A stretch of DNA of 37,382 bases, from the NCBI GenBank assembly GCA_027068835.1, contig JAMOLY010000129.1, forward strand, positions 1-37,382, given 5' to 3'. The notes below the pieces were generated by a model. It did no database searches, was not told where the DNA came from, and saw only the letters and a list, made by a program, of their open reading frames with translations. A program made the translations under genes and the position numbers. The DNA is from Thiomicrorhabdus sp. Lineage in GTDB: Bacteria; Pseudomonadota; Gammaproteobacteria; Thiomicrospirales; Thiomicrospiraceae. This document shows, piece after piece, positions 10,723-18,880 of the stretch (positions are counted from its first letter, which is position 1; each line of letters opens with the position of its first letter).

Positions 10723-11802
10723 ATGAGCAATATCGTTGACGACTTACTGCATGATGTCGAAGAACTCGAAGCCAGTACACAAGATATGGATAGCAATGTT
10801 CAAGGCCTTGAGCAACAAAAGTCCACTCTAAACGATCGCGTTAAAGCAACGCACGATAAAACATTGCTCGAAACCGCTAAAATATCACAAGAATCGGCCA
10901 AACAAAGTCACTCTGCTGCGGCCGCATCCATTAAGCTATCCGAACAACTTAAAGCCAGAAATACCGAGCTTGAAGAGCTCAGCAACAATTGGCGACAAGC
11001 GGTACGAAATACGCTAAGAGAACAGCAAACCGCCAAAAAATATTTTGCCGTTATGCTCGGGGCAACCCTAGCCATTAGCATCATATCACTTAGCTCCATT
11101 GGCTATTTTTTCTACCTTCTCAACCAACAAAACACGCAACACAAAGGTGAAATGCTTGATATTATTCAAACCGAAAGCAAGTTACTCAGCAATAAGCTTA
11201 CGGTAAAAACAGACGAACTTGCCTCTCTTACCGAAGCCATGAGTGCCGATGTAAAACGCCTAAGCAATCAAAACATTCAAAGCAGTACCAATACCAGTAG
11301 TGCCAAAGATATAAAACAAGCAACCGTTGATTCCAGTGACACCCAAAAAATTACCAACACAGAACTAAGCAAACAGGCGGCGACTCACGCCTTAAACATT
11401 AAACAACTTAATGCTCAGCACAAAGAGCTTAAAGCCTTAATTCAAAAGCTGTTCGTTCAAAAACAGACCGTTAAAAATATTCCACAAACAAAACAATCAG
11501 CAACCGATCCTGCACAACTTAAAAAATTAAACGATCTAAGCTGGCTCATTCGTAAACAAGGCAAGGCGTTAAAAACCATTCAAAAAACGCTCTCAGGAAA
11601 GCTCGAACGCCCATCTGATAACCGAAAAATCCAAAAAACATTAACCGCTCTCAAAGCAGAACTCAACACGCTTAACCAACAGCAAAATGAGATTAAACAG
11701 CAACTCAACACACTGCAAGAAAGTGTTTCAATACACCTTAAAAAGCCAGTACAAAAACCTCCCTACAGCTATAAATCAACGACCGATTACAAACTAGATT
11801 AA
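10723..11802 (+). CDS. Uncharacterised coiled-coil protein with one central transmembrane helix
   Basis: 359 aa; N-terminal coiled coil, TM segment YFAVMLGATLAISIISLSSIGYFFYLL, long C-terminal coiled coil; 27-bp gap to the upstream gene suggests an operon. Confidence 0.85.
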   Translation: MSNIVDDLLHDVEELEASTQDMDSNVQGLEQQKSTLNDRVKATHDKTLLETAKISQESAKQSHSAAAASIKLSEQLKARNTELEELSNNWRQAVRNTLREQQTAKKYFAVMLGATLAISIISLSSIGYFFYLLNQQNTQHKGEMLDIIQTESKLLSNKLTVKTDELASLTEAMSADVKRLSNQNIQSSTNTSSAKDIKQATVDSSDTQKITNTELSKQAATHALNIKQLNAQHKELKALIQKLFVQKQTVKNIPQTKQSATDPAQLKKLNDLSWLIRKQGKALKTIQKTLSGKLERPSDNRKIQKTLTALKAELNTLNQQQNEIKQQLNTLQESVSIHLKKPVQKPPYSYKSTTDYKLD

Positions 11803-11867
11803 AACCTGAATCCGTAACTTCACTATGAAATTGGCAAGGTAATCAAACTTTGGTTTTCCACAAAATT

Positions 11868-11906
11868 ATTTACAGACGCTGTAAATAAATCACGTATGAT
11901 TTATTT
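11868..11906. repeat. Two overlapping perfect inverted repeats in a convergent intergenic region
   Basis: ATTTACAG-acg-CTGTAAAT (11868-11886) and AAATAAATCA-cgta-TGATTTATTT (11883-11906) share 4 nt. Confidence 0.85.
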
Positions 11907-11988
11907 AGCTCCACACCCAAAATTAGATATTTACGATTGCCATCAGAATGATTGACAGGGTTGCTCGAACGGTCAATTCAGAAACGAA

Positions 11989-12495
11989 TTACTCAATTCC
12001 TGAAAACATATTATCAACATCAATCAAAATAATAACGTTGTCTTGAAAATGGGCAATGCCTTGAATATAACGAGAAGCGCCCTCTTTGGAAGCTGAAAGT
12101 GGCTCTATTTTATCATCTGGAATGTCTTTAACTTCCATCACAAAATCAACGAGTAACCCAACGGTTCGCTCTTCATCCAATTCAACAATAATAATTCGAG
12201 ACAAATCATTAATCTCTCGACTGGGCATGTTGTACATACTACGTGAGTCAACAACGGTTACAATCACACCGCGAACATTAATAACGCCTAAAACCCCGTA
12301 AGCGGCTCCCGCAACATTGCGAATATTACCAACCCTTAAAACTTCTCGTATTTTTTTAACCTGAATGCCATACACTTCATTTTCTAGCGTAAACAACACA
12401 CAACGAGTACAAGGGCCTAAGTACGCTGGCTCATCACCGTAATCATCTATTTGTGCATTATTACCAAAAATGGGCATCTCATCTGCTACATCCAT
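11989..12495 (-). CDS. cheW: Chemotaxis coupling protein CheW
   Basis: CVLFTLENEVYGIQVKKIREVLRV...GVLGVINVRGVIVTVVDSRSMY; CheW domain, final gene of the che cluster. Confidence 0.92.
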   Translation of the reverse strand: MDVADEMPIFGNNAQIDDYGDEPAYLGPCTRCVLFTLENEVYGIQVKKIREVLRVGNIRNVAGAAYGVLGVINVRGVIVTVVDSRSMYNMPSREINDLSRIIIVELDEERTVGLLVDFVMEVKDIPDDKIEPLSASKEGASRYIQGIAHFQDNVIILIDVDNMFSGIE

Positions 12496-12559
12496 ATCTA
12501 TAACTCCTTATTTACATGAGCTTCCCGACTCCCCAGATAGAAATATGAATTAGAGTGCA

Positions 12560-12575
12560 AGCAATTGATGTGCAT
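12560..12575 (-). promoter_or_regulatory. Weak candidate sigma54 promoter upstream of cheW
   Basis: Minus strand ATGCACATCAATTGCT: GCACA and TTGCT boxes at correct spacing, but GG at -25/-24 is TG. Confidence 0.35.
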
Positions 12576-12579
12576 AGTG

Positions 12580-12630
12580 AACTCAAAAAAAACAATGTCA
12601 CCTTATTGGTGATGTGTCCTTTTTTGAGTT
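12580..12630 (-). terminator. Hairpin with T-tract between cheA and cheW (possible terminator/attenuator)
   Basis: AACTCAAAAAA...TTTTTTGAGTT outer arms with inner TCACC-AATAA-GGTGA followed by T8 on the minus strand. Confidence 0.55.
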
Positions 12631-12689
12631 TACTAGGTGCATTAAGGGCTTATGCTATAAACGTATTTTATATCTGGGGATTCGGGAAC

Positions 12690-14723
12690 TTATTGAAAAC
12701 GCTCAACCACACCAGGCAAATCTAAAATTAAGGCGATGCTTCCATTACCCGTAATCGTTGCGCCAGCATATCCCGTCGCATTTTTTAGCATGACACCTAA
12801 TGGCTTAATGACCACCTCTTCCTGACCATTTACTTGATTAACCACAAGCCCAGCACGTTGATTTCCTACCGCAACCATAACCACTTTATCCCCCCTGTAA
12901 TTATCTTTGGGTTTGTCGGCCGCAAGCCATTCATTTAAAAAATACAGCGGAACACTTTCATCTCTTAAGCGCACCATCATTTGGCCATCAATTTTATTGG
13001 TTTTTTCAGGATTAAAATCAAAAATTTCTTGAACACTGGTTAAGGGAATCGCATAACTGTCTTCATTAAAGCCAACCATCAAAGTAGGAAGAATCGCGAG
13101 CGTAAGCGGTACTCGAATACTGATCTTCGAGCCTTCTCCCAATACTGAGTCAATATCAATACTGCCGTTAAGCTTGGTAATCATGGTTTTCACAACATCC
13201 ATTCCAACGCCACGACCAGATATATCACTCACCTGCTCTGCGGTTGAAAAACCTGCGGATAAAATTAATTCAAACGCAGACTTATCATCCATTTGACTGG
13301 CAGCTTGTTCATCCATCATGCCTTTTTCAACGGCTTTTTGGCGCAGAACGTCAGGATCCATTCCCTTACCATCATCGGTAATAGACAATAGAATATGATC
13401 CCCCTCTTGCTTGGCTGCCAGCACCACTGTACCCGTTTCAGGCTTACCTGCGGCCGCACGAATATCAGGCATTTCAACCCCATGATCCACGGAGTTTCGT
13501 ACTAAATGTACGAGAGGATCGGCAAGTGCTTCAACCAAATTTTTATCCAAATCGGTCTCTTCACCTTCTAGTTTTAACTCTATTTTTTTACCCAACTTTC
13601 GGGCTAAATCGCGTACCACTCGTGGAAAGCGTCCAAACACTTTTTTAACAGGCTGCATACGAGTTTTGAGTACAGAAGCCTGTAAATCGGTCGTAACATG
13701 ATCTAAATTAGCAACAGCATTGGCAAGGTCTTCTGGATCAGTATTTTTACCTTTTAAGGTCAGCAAACGATTACGAACCAACACCAACTCTCCCACCAAG
13801 TTCATAATGTCATCTAAACGTTTCGTATCCACTCGAACCGTCGATTCAGTGGTATTTTTAGTCGCGGGCTTTGCTTGATCTTTGGTACTTGGTTTTGATG
13901 CCGTCGCTTTAGGCGAAGGTTTCGGTTTTGCTTTAGGGGGGGGGGGAGAAATTTTAGGCGCAGAATTTGCCGCAAGCTTTGGTTCTGCTTTACTCGTATC
14001 TCGTTGATTCAACAACGCATCAAACTCTTCATCCGTCATATCGCCATCAGGGTCAACACCGTCTGGTAACGATAACGTTGCCGAATCACTGCTTGCAGAT
14101 CCACTGGTATCTCGTTGGTTTAACAACGCCTCAAATTCTTCATCCGTCATGTCCCCATCAGGGTCAACGCCTTCTGGTAACGATAACGTTGCTGAATCAC
14201 TGCTTGCAGATCCGCTAGTATCTCGTTGGTTTAGTAGCGCCTCAAATTCTTCATCCGTCATATCCCCATCAGGGTCAACACCATCCGCTAATTGCAATGC
14301 AGATTCAGCCGAATTTGATACTTCCGAAACAGGTTCCTCCACTTTCTTTCCCGTTAACGCATCCAAATCAATTAACAGTTGAGGGTCATTTTCGGGCAAC
14401 TCTCGTGCGCCATCATTCAATTTCTCCATGGCCTCACTGATGACATCAAACGCTCTTAAAATGACTTCTACAGCCACTTCATCGTATTCAACATCACCGT
14501 TACGAATTTTATCAAATACGTTTTCAGCACGATGACAAACTTCAATTAAAGGGGTAATCGCCAGAAATCCTGCCCCCCCTTTAATGGTATGAAACCCTCG
14601 GAACACCGCGTTTAATAAATCACTGTCTGTTGGCGAGTTCTCCAAATCAACCAGTTGATCATTTAATTGGTCTACTAGGTCAGAAGCTTCAACTAAAAAG
14701 TCCTGTAAAATCTCTTCATCCAC
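12690..14723 (-). CDS. cheA: Chemotaxis histidine kinase CheA
   Basis: Hpt P1 (AVFRGFHTIKGGAGFL), RVDTKRLDDIMNLVGELVLVRNRL, LVHLVRNSVDHGVE, GRGVGMDVVKTMI, C-terminal CheW-like domain. Confidence 0.97.
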   Translation of the reverse strand: MDEEILQDFLVEASDLVDQLNDQLVDLENSPTDSDLLNAVFRGFHTIKGGAGFLAITPLIEVCHRAENVFDKIRNGDVEYDEVAVEVILRAFDVISEAMEKLNDGARELPENDPQLLIDLDALTGKKVEEPVSEVSNSAESALQLADGVDPDGDMTDEEFEALLNQRDTSGSASSDSATLSLPEGVDPDGDMTDEEFEALLNQRDTSGSASSDSATLSLPDGVDPDGDMTDEEFDALLNQRDTSKAEPKLAANSAPKISPPPPKAKPKPSPKATASKPSTKDQAKPATKNTTESTVRVDTKRLDDIMNLVGELVLVRNRLLTLKGKNTDPEDLANAVANLDHVTTDLQASVLKTRMQPVKKVFGRFPRVVRDLARKLGKKIELKLEGEETDLDKNLVEALADPLVHLVRNSVDHGVEMPDIRAAAGKPETGTVVLAAKQEGDHILLSITDDGKGMDPDVLRQKAVEKGMMDEQAASQMDDKSAFELILSAGFSTAEQVSDISGRGVGMDVVKTMITKLNGSIDIDSVLGEGSKISIRVPLTLAILPTLMVGFNEDSYAIPLTSVQEIFDFNPEKTNKIDGQMMVRLRDESVPLYFLNEWLAADKPKDNYRGDKVVMVAVGNQRAGLVVNQVNGQEEVVIKPLGVMLKNATGYAGATITGNGSIALILDLPGVVERFQ
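13999..14289 (-). repeat. 111-bp tandem repeat (2 full units plus a partial) in the CheA linker
   Basis: Units start at 13999, 14110 and 14221 on the + strand; they encode GVDPDGDMTDEEF[ED]ALLNQRDTSGSASSDSATLSLP. Confidence 0.95.
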
Positions 14724-14770
14724 AGCGCTTACTCCACTTGATTATATGTGCTTAACATACTCAAAACCAA

Positions 14771-14786
14771 AGCAATGATTGTGCCA
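14771..14786 (-). promoter_or_regulatory. Candidate sigma54 promoter for cheA
   Basis: Minus strand TGGCACAATCATTGCT; -24 TGGCACA and -12 TTGCT at exact spacing, about 48 bp upstream of the cheA start. Confidence 0.75.
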
Positions 14787-14830
14787 CAAGATTTTTCTCC
14801 TCCCCCCCCTTCTCTATAACGAAAAGCTTA

Positions 14831-15520
14831 CTAAATACCAAGCTCTCCCAGTAAATCGTCTACAGCATCTTGAGAATCCATGGAGTTTTGTTTTGATTTT
14901 TGGGTTACATTGGGGCCAATGCCTTTCATTTCGTCCTGTTTTTGTTCGTCGCCTTCTTCTTTATCTGGAATGGCATCGTAGTCATGGCGGGAGTCTGAAA
15001 TGAGCTGAATTAAACTTTGCTCTAATGCTGACACAGTTAATAATACACGGTTCAAAACTTGACCCGTTAGGTCTTGAAAAGACTGCGCCAACAAAATATT
15101 GGTTAACTCTGTATTTAACTCATTCAACTGTTTTTGAAGTGGTTCTGATCGATTTTTATTGGAGCCTTCATTGAAACTTTCCTGCACCAGCAAAGCAATT
15201 GACTCACTTAGATCCATCGCCCTCTCCGTTGAAGCTAAGGTTTTTGAACACGCTTCGTCGGTGGATGAGAGTACATATTCTAAACGTTCTGTCACATCAG
15301 GAAGATCGTGTTTTGTTTGCAGCAATAGACGATTATCAACCAATTCATCTAAGGTATCGTGTAAATTATTCGTGAGACTGCTTAAGCGTTGATAAAGCTC
15401 AGACTCTCTTAATTGAGTCAGTTCATCCAATAACATTGCTGCTTGAGTTTGATCGTTTTCTTGTAACGCATTAAGCAATGCTTGAACTTTTTTTATTTCA
15501 ATGTGAGTTGCACATGTCAT
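14831..15520 (-). CDS. cheZ: Chemotaxis protein phosphatase CheZ
   Basis: LAQSFQDLTGQVLNRVL motif and C-terminal QDAVDDLLGELGI; between cheY and cheA. Confidence 0.94.
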   Translation of the reverse strand: MTCATHIEIKKVQALLNALQENDQTQAAMLLDELTQLRESELYQRLSSLTNNLHDTLDELVDNRLLLQTKHDLPDVTERLEYVLSSTDEACSKTLASTERAMDLSESIALLVQESFNEGSNKNRSEPLQKQLNELNTELTNILLAQSFQDLTGQVLNRVLLTVSALEQSLIQLISDSRHDYDAIPDKEEGDEQKQDEMKGIGPNVTQKSKQNSMDSQDAVDDLLGELGI

Positions 15521-15568
15521 TGAGTATCACTCCAATATTTTTAATTCATTATCCAGATTACTGAATAC

Positions 15569-15608
15569 AAAAAAACCCTATACAACGTCATTATCGTATA
15601 GGGCTTTA
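15569..15608 (-). terminator. Intrinsic terminator between cheY and cheZ
   Basis: Minus strand CCCTATAC-gataatgacgtt-GTATAGGG followed by TTTTTTTG. Confidence 0.75.
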
Positions 15609-15654
15609 ATTAAAACTAATCACAATTTTTTATACGGTCTTTTCACTACTTTGT

Positions 15655-16059
15655 TTAACCATTTTGCCTTTCTGCAACGCGTTCAAAAATTTTATGTATT
15701 TTGGCGTTCAGTGTAGCTGCCGTAAAGGGTTTTACAATATAGCCGTCCACACCTGCTTGTGCAGCTTCTAAAATTTGACTGCGCTTTGCCTCTGCGGTAA
15801 TCAATAAAAATGGGGTATTTTGCAGGTTAGCATCAGCACGAACATGCTTTAGTAGCTCAAGCCCTGTCATATCAGGCATATTCCAATCACTAACAATAAA
15901 GTCATATTTTCCTGTCTGCACCATGGGCCAAGCGGTTGCTCCGTCATCGGCTTCATCAAATTTATGAAAGCCTAACTCTTTCAATAAGTTTTTAACAATT
16001 CGTCTCATGGTGGAAAAATCATCAACGACTAAAATATTCATATCTCTATTCATTTGCAT
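15655..16059 (-). CDS. cheY: Chemotaxis response regulator CheY
   Basis: [49 protein letters not shown]. Confidence 0.97.
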   Translation of the reverse strand: MQMNRDMNILVVDDFSTMRRIVKNLLKELGFHKFDEADDGATAWPMVQTGKYDFIVSDWNMPDMTGLELLKHVRADANLQNTPFLLITAEAKRSQILEAAQAGVDGYIVKPFTAATLNAKIHKIFERVAERQNG

Positions 16060-16097
16060 TTTTTTATTCCTAATAATCTTACACTTAATTTTATTTA

Positions 16098-16826
16098 TTA
16101 TTTAATCCAATCGGCCATACGAGAACGTATTCTTTTAATGGCTTGGCTGTGTATCTGGCTAATGCGTGATTCACTGACAGACAGTACTTCACCAATCTCT
16201 TTTAAATTTAACTCTTCGTCGTAATACAGCGACATTACCAACTTTTCTTTTTCTGGCAAACTGGATATTTCGTCCACCAATGCTTCTTGAAAACCCGATT
16301 CAACCAGCTCAGCAAACGGGGTTGCGCTATTGCTGACCATTCTGTCTTCTGACAACTCATGGTGATCGGGCAAATCAATTGAGAGCAGTTGCACCGAGTT
16401 GGTATCTTGTAAAATATGATAATATTCGTCAATTGACACATCCATTTGCATAGCAATTTCATTGTCCCGTGCCTCTCGCCCTAAGCGCGATTCAACTTGG
16501 TTAATGGCCTCACTCACGGCTCTTGATTTACGGTAAACGGAACGAGGTGTCCAATCGCCTTTGCGAATTTCATCCAACATGGCGCCTCTAATTCGAATCC
16601 CCGCATACGTTTCAAAACTCGCGCCTTGATTTGAATTAAATTTTTGCATGGCCTCCATTAACCCAACGATGCCTGACTGAATTAAGTCATCCACAAACAC
16701 ACTGTCGGGCAAGCGACCTTTTAAGTGATAGGCAATTCGCTTAACCAAGGGCAGATATTGCTCAAGCTCTTGAACCCCATTGGCCGCCTGTTTCTGAACG
16801 TCTTCGTATGCAGTTGTACCTGTCAT
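16098..16826 (-). CDS. fliA: Flagellar sigma factor FliA (sigma28)
   Basis: [59 protein letters not shown], region 4 [14 protein letters not shown]. Confidence 0.97.
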   Translation of the reverse strand: MTGTTAYEDVQKQAANGVQELEQYLPLVKRIAYHLKGRLPDSVFVDDLIQSGIVGLMEAMQKFNSNQGASFETYAGIRIRGAMLDEIRKGDWTPRSVYRKSRAVSEAINQVESRLGREARDNEIAMQMDVSIDEYYHILQDTNSVQLLSIDLPDHHELSEDRMVSNSATPFAELVESGFQEALVDEISSLPEKEKLVMSLYYDEELNLKEIGEVLSVSESRISQIHSQAIKRIRSRMADWIK

Positions 16827-16832
16827 AGAACT

Positions 16833-17711
16833 CTAATGCCCTGATTGAAATAAATTTTCAACAAAAAACTGTAAATAGCCTGTTGCCCCTTTTGGAACAG
16901 GCCATTTTTCAACCTGTTGAGCCATCGCCCTAAATGCTTGTGCCGACTCGCTGTGCGGCTTATAGACCGTAACTGGAATCTGTTTTTGTACGGCATCGCG
17001 TAAGTCGTGATCAAAAGGGATGGAACCCAAATAATCCAAACGCACATCTAAAAATTGTTCGCATACTTTAGCAAGTTTTTCATACAGTTGTCGACCATGT
17101 TTTGATGAACGACTTTGATTGGCCAATAATTTAAAACGTGTGAGTTGTTGTTCTCGGCTTAATACTTTAATTAAGGCATACGCATCGGTAATGGAAGCGG
17201 GTTCATCGGTGACCACCACCACCACTTCTTGCGCTGCTCGGCAAAAACTAATCACACTGTCGGCAATCCCTGCCGCCGTGTCTACAATTAACACATCCAA
17301 CTGGTCACTTAATTCTGAAAAGGCATTAATAATGCCTGCATTTTCTAAGGCGCTTAACTGAGCCATTCGACTTACACCCGATGCGGCAGGAATGATTCGT
17401 AACCCACCTGGCCCTTCTACAATAACCTCTTCAAGTGTTTTTTTGCCTTCAAGCACATGCAATAAATTATATTTAGTTTGCAGTCCTAACATAATATCCA
17501 CATTGGCCAGACCCATATCGGCATCCATCAATAAAACGCGGTGTCCCATTTTAGTTAATGAAACACCCAAGTTAACCGAAACATTGGTTTTACCCACGCC
17601 CCCTTTTCCACTGGCAACGGCAATCACTCTCACAGGGCTTTGTTGCTCTGTGCTGGCCATGGTTGGTTTTGACTGCATTGCTCGCAAGCCTGCTGCTTGA
17701 TCATTGAGCAT
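16833..17711 (-). CDS. flhG: MinD-like ATPase FlhG (FleN)
   Basis: VIAVASGKGGVGKTNVSVNLG deviant Walker A; downstream of flhF. Confidence 0.95.
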   Translation of the reverse strand: MLNDQAAGLRAMQSKPTMASTEQQSPVRVIAVASGKGGVGKTNVSVNLGVSLTKMGHRVLLMDADMGLANVDIMLGLQTKYNLLHVLEGKKTLEEVIVEGPGGLRIIPAASGVSRMAQLSALENAGIINAFSELSDQLDVLIVDTAAGIADSVISFCRAAQEVVVVVTDEPASITDAYALIKVLSREQQLTRFKLLANQSRSSKHGRQLYEKLAKVCEQFLDVRLDYLGSIPFDHDLRDAVQKQIPVTVYKPHSESAQAFRAMAQQVEKWPVPKGATGYLQFFVENLFQSGH

Positions 17712-18879
17712 TCGTTATCTCCTTTCCCATTCCCATTCGGAATGCTTGTTCATTTTGAGAGACATGTTTAGTTTGATGCCCCAATACAATCGCTCGGTCA
17801 ATCAACTCTCTGCTTCTCACGGCATCTAAATCCTCAGGTACACGTTGCCCACTGGACAACAGTGTAATTGGAAGCTGTGCTTCAATTAAAAGCGTTAAAA
17901 CATTACCTAACTGCAACGCTTCGTCTACCTTGGTTAATATACAACCTTTCAGCCCCATTTGACCAAACGAATCCACAATGTCCGTCATTACATTTAACTG
18001 AGTTGCGGCAGACAAAACCAAATAATTGCGCACATTACTTGCCCCTTCATGCCCAGAGGTTAGCTGTTGCGATAACTGTAAATCTCTTTGACTCATGCCA
18101 GCAGTGTCCACCAATATCATTTTTTTATGTTTTAATGAGGCGAGCAACGCATAAAGCTCCCCTTGTGTGGTTGCCACATGCACAGGAACGTGAATTAAAT
18201 CGGCAAAAGTTTTGAGTTGCGCCTGCGCCCCAATTTTATAACAATCTGTGGTGATTAACGCAAGCTCTTGGGGGGCATTTCGCATCACAAAACGGCTGGC
18301 TATTTTTGCAATGGTGGTTGTTTTTCCTACCCCTGTAGGCCCCACCAACGCAACAATGCCTCCTCGTTCAATAATATCGCGTTCTTCGACCAAAAGGTCA
18401 TGTTCCATATTCATTAAAATCTTCGACCAAGCCTGCGGGCTGTTTGCATCAACCGCTTCCACTAATTTTTGGCTCAAGTTCCAGCCTATTCCAAGTTGCA
18501 ATAATTTTTTAATCAACTCAATTTTATGCGGGTCATTTTGTGCAGTTTGCCCCCATGCCAATCCAGAGAGTTGATTTTCAAGCATTGCTTTAACCGCTTT
18601 AATCTCTGCAGCCATTCCTGCGAGTTCCTGACTATTTTCTCCCCCCCCTACAACAGAAGATGCCGAAACTTCTGGACTGTGATACGTACTGCCTGAACCC
18701 GTATGTTGACCCGTTTGCTCTTCTTGATATTGCAAAGCTTCAGGATCCAGTGCCGCCACAATTTCTACCCCCCCCTCCACATCTTTTGTGGACAATATGA
18801 CGGCATCATCCCCGTGCTCTTCTCGCACTAAATTCATCGCCAAGCGCATTGTAGGTGCAAAGTAGCGTTTTATTTTCAC
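17701..18879 (-). CDS. flhF: SRP-like GTPase FlhF
   Basis: MKIKRYFAPTMRLAMNLVREEHGDDAVILSTK, ALVGPTGVGKTTTIAKIA, ILVDTAGMSQRD, LTKVDEA. Confidence 0.97.
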   Translation of the reverse strand: MKIKRYFAPTMRLAMNLVREEHGDDAVILSTKDVEGGVEIVAALDPEALQYQEEQTGQHTGSGSTYHSPEVSASSVVGGGENSQELAGMAAEIKAVKAMLENQLSGLAWGQTAQNDPHKIELIKKLLQLGIGWNLSQKLVEAVDANSPQAWSKILMNMEHDLLVEERDIIERGGIVALVGPTGVGKTTTIAKIASRFVMRNAPQELALITTDCYKIGAQAQLKTFADLIHVPVHVATTQGELYALLASLKHKKMILVDTAGMSQRDLQLSQQLTSGHEGASNVRNYLVLSAATQLNVMTDIVDSFGQMGLKGCILTKVDEALQLGNVLTLLIEAQLPITLLSSGQRVPEDLDAVRSRELIDRAIVLGHQTKHVSQNEQAFRMGMGKEITNAQ

Positions 18880-18880
18880 T

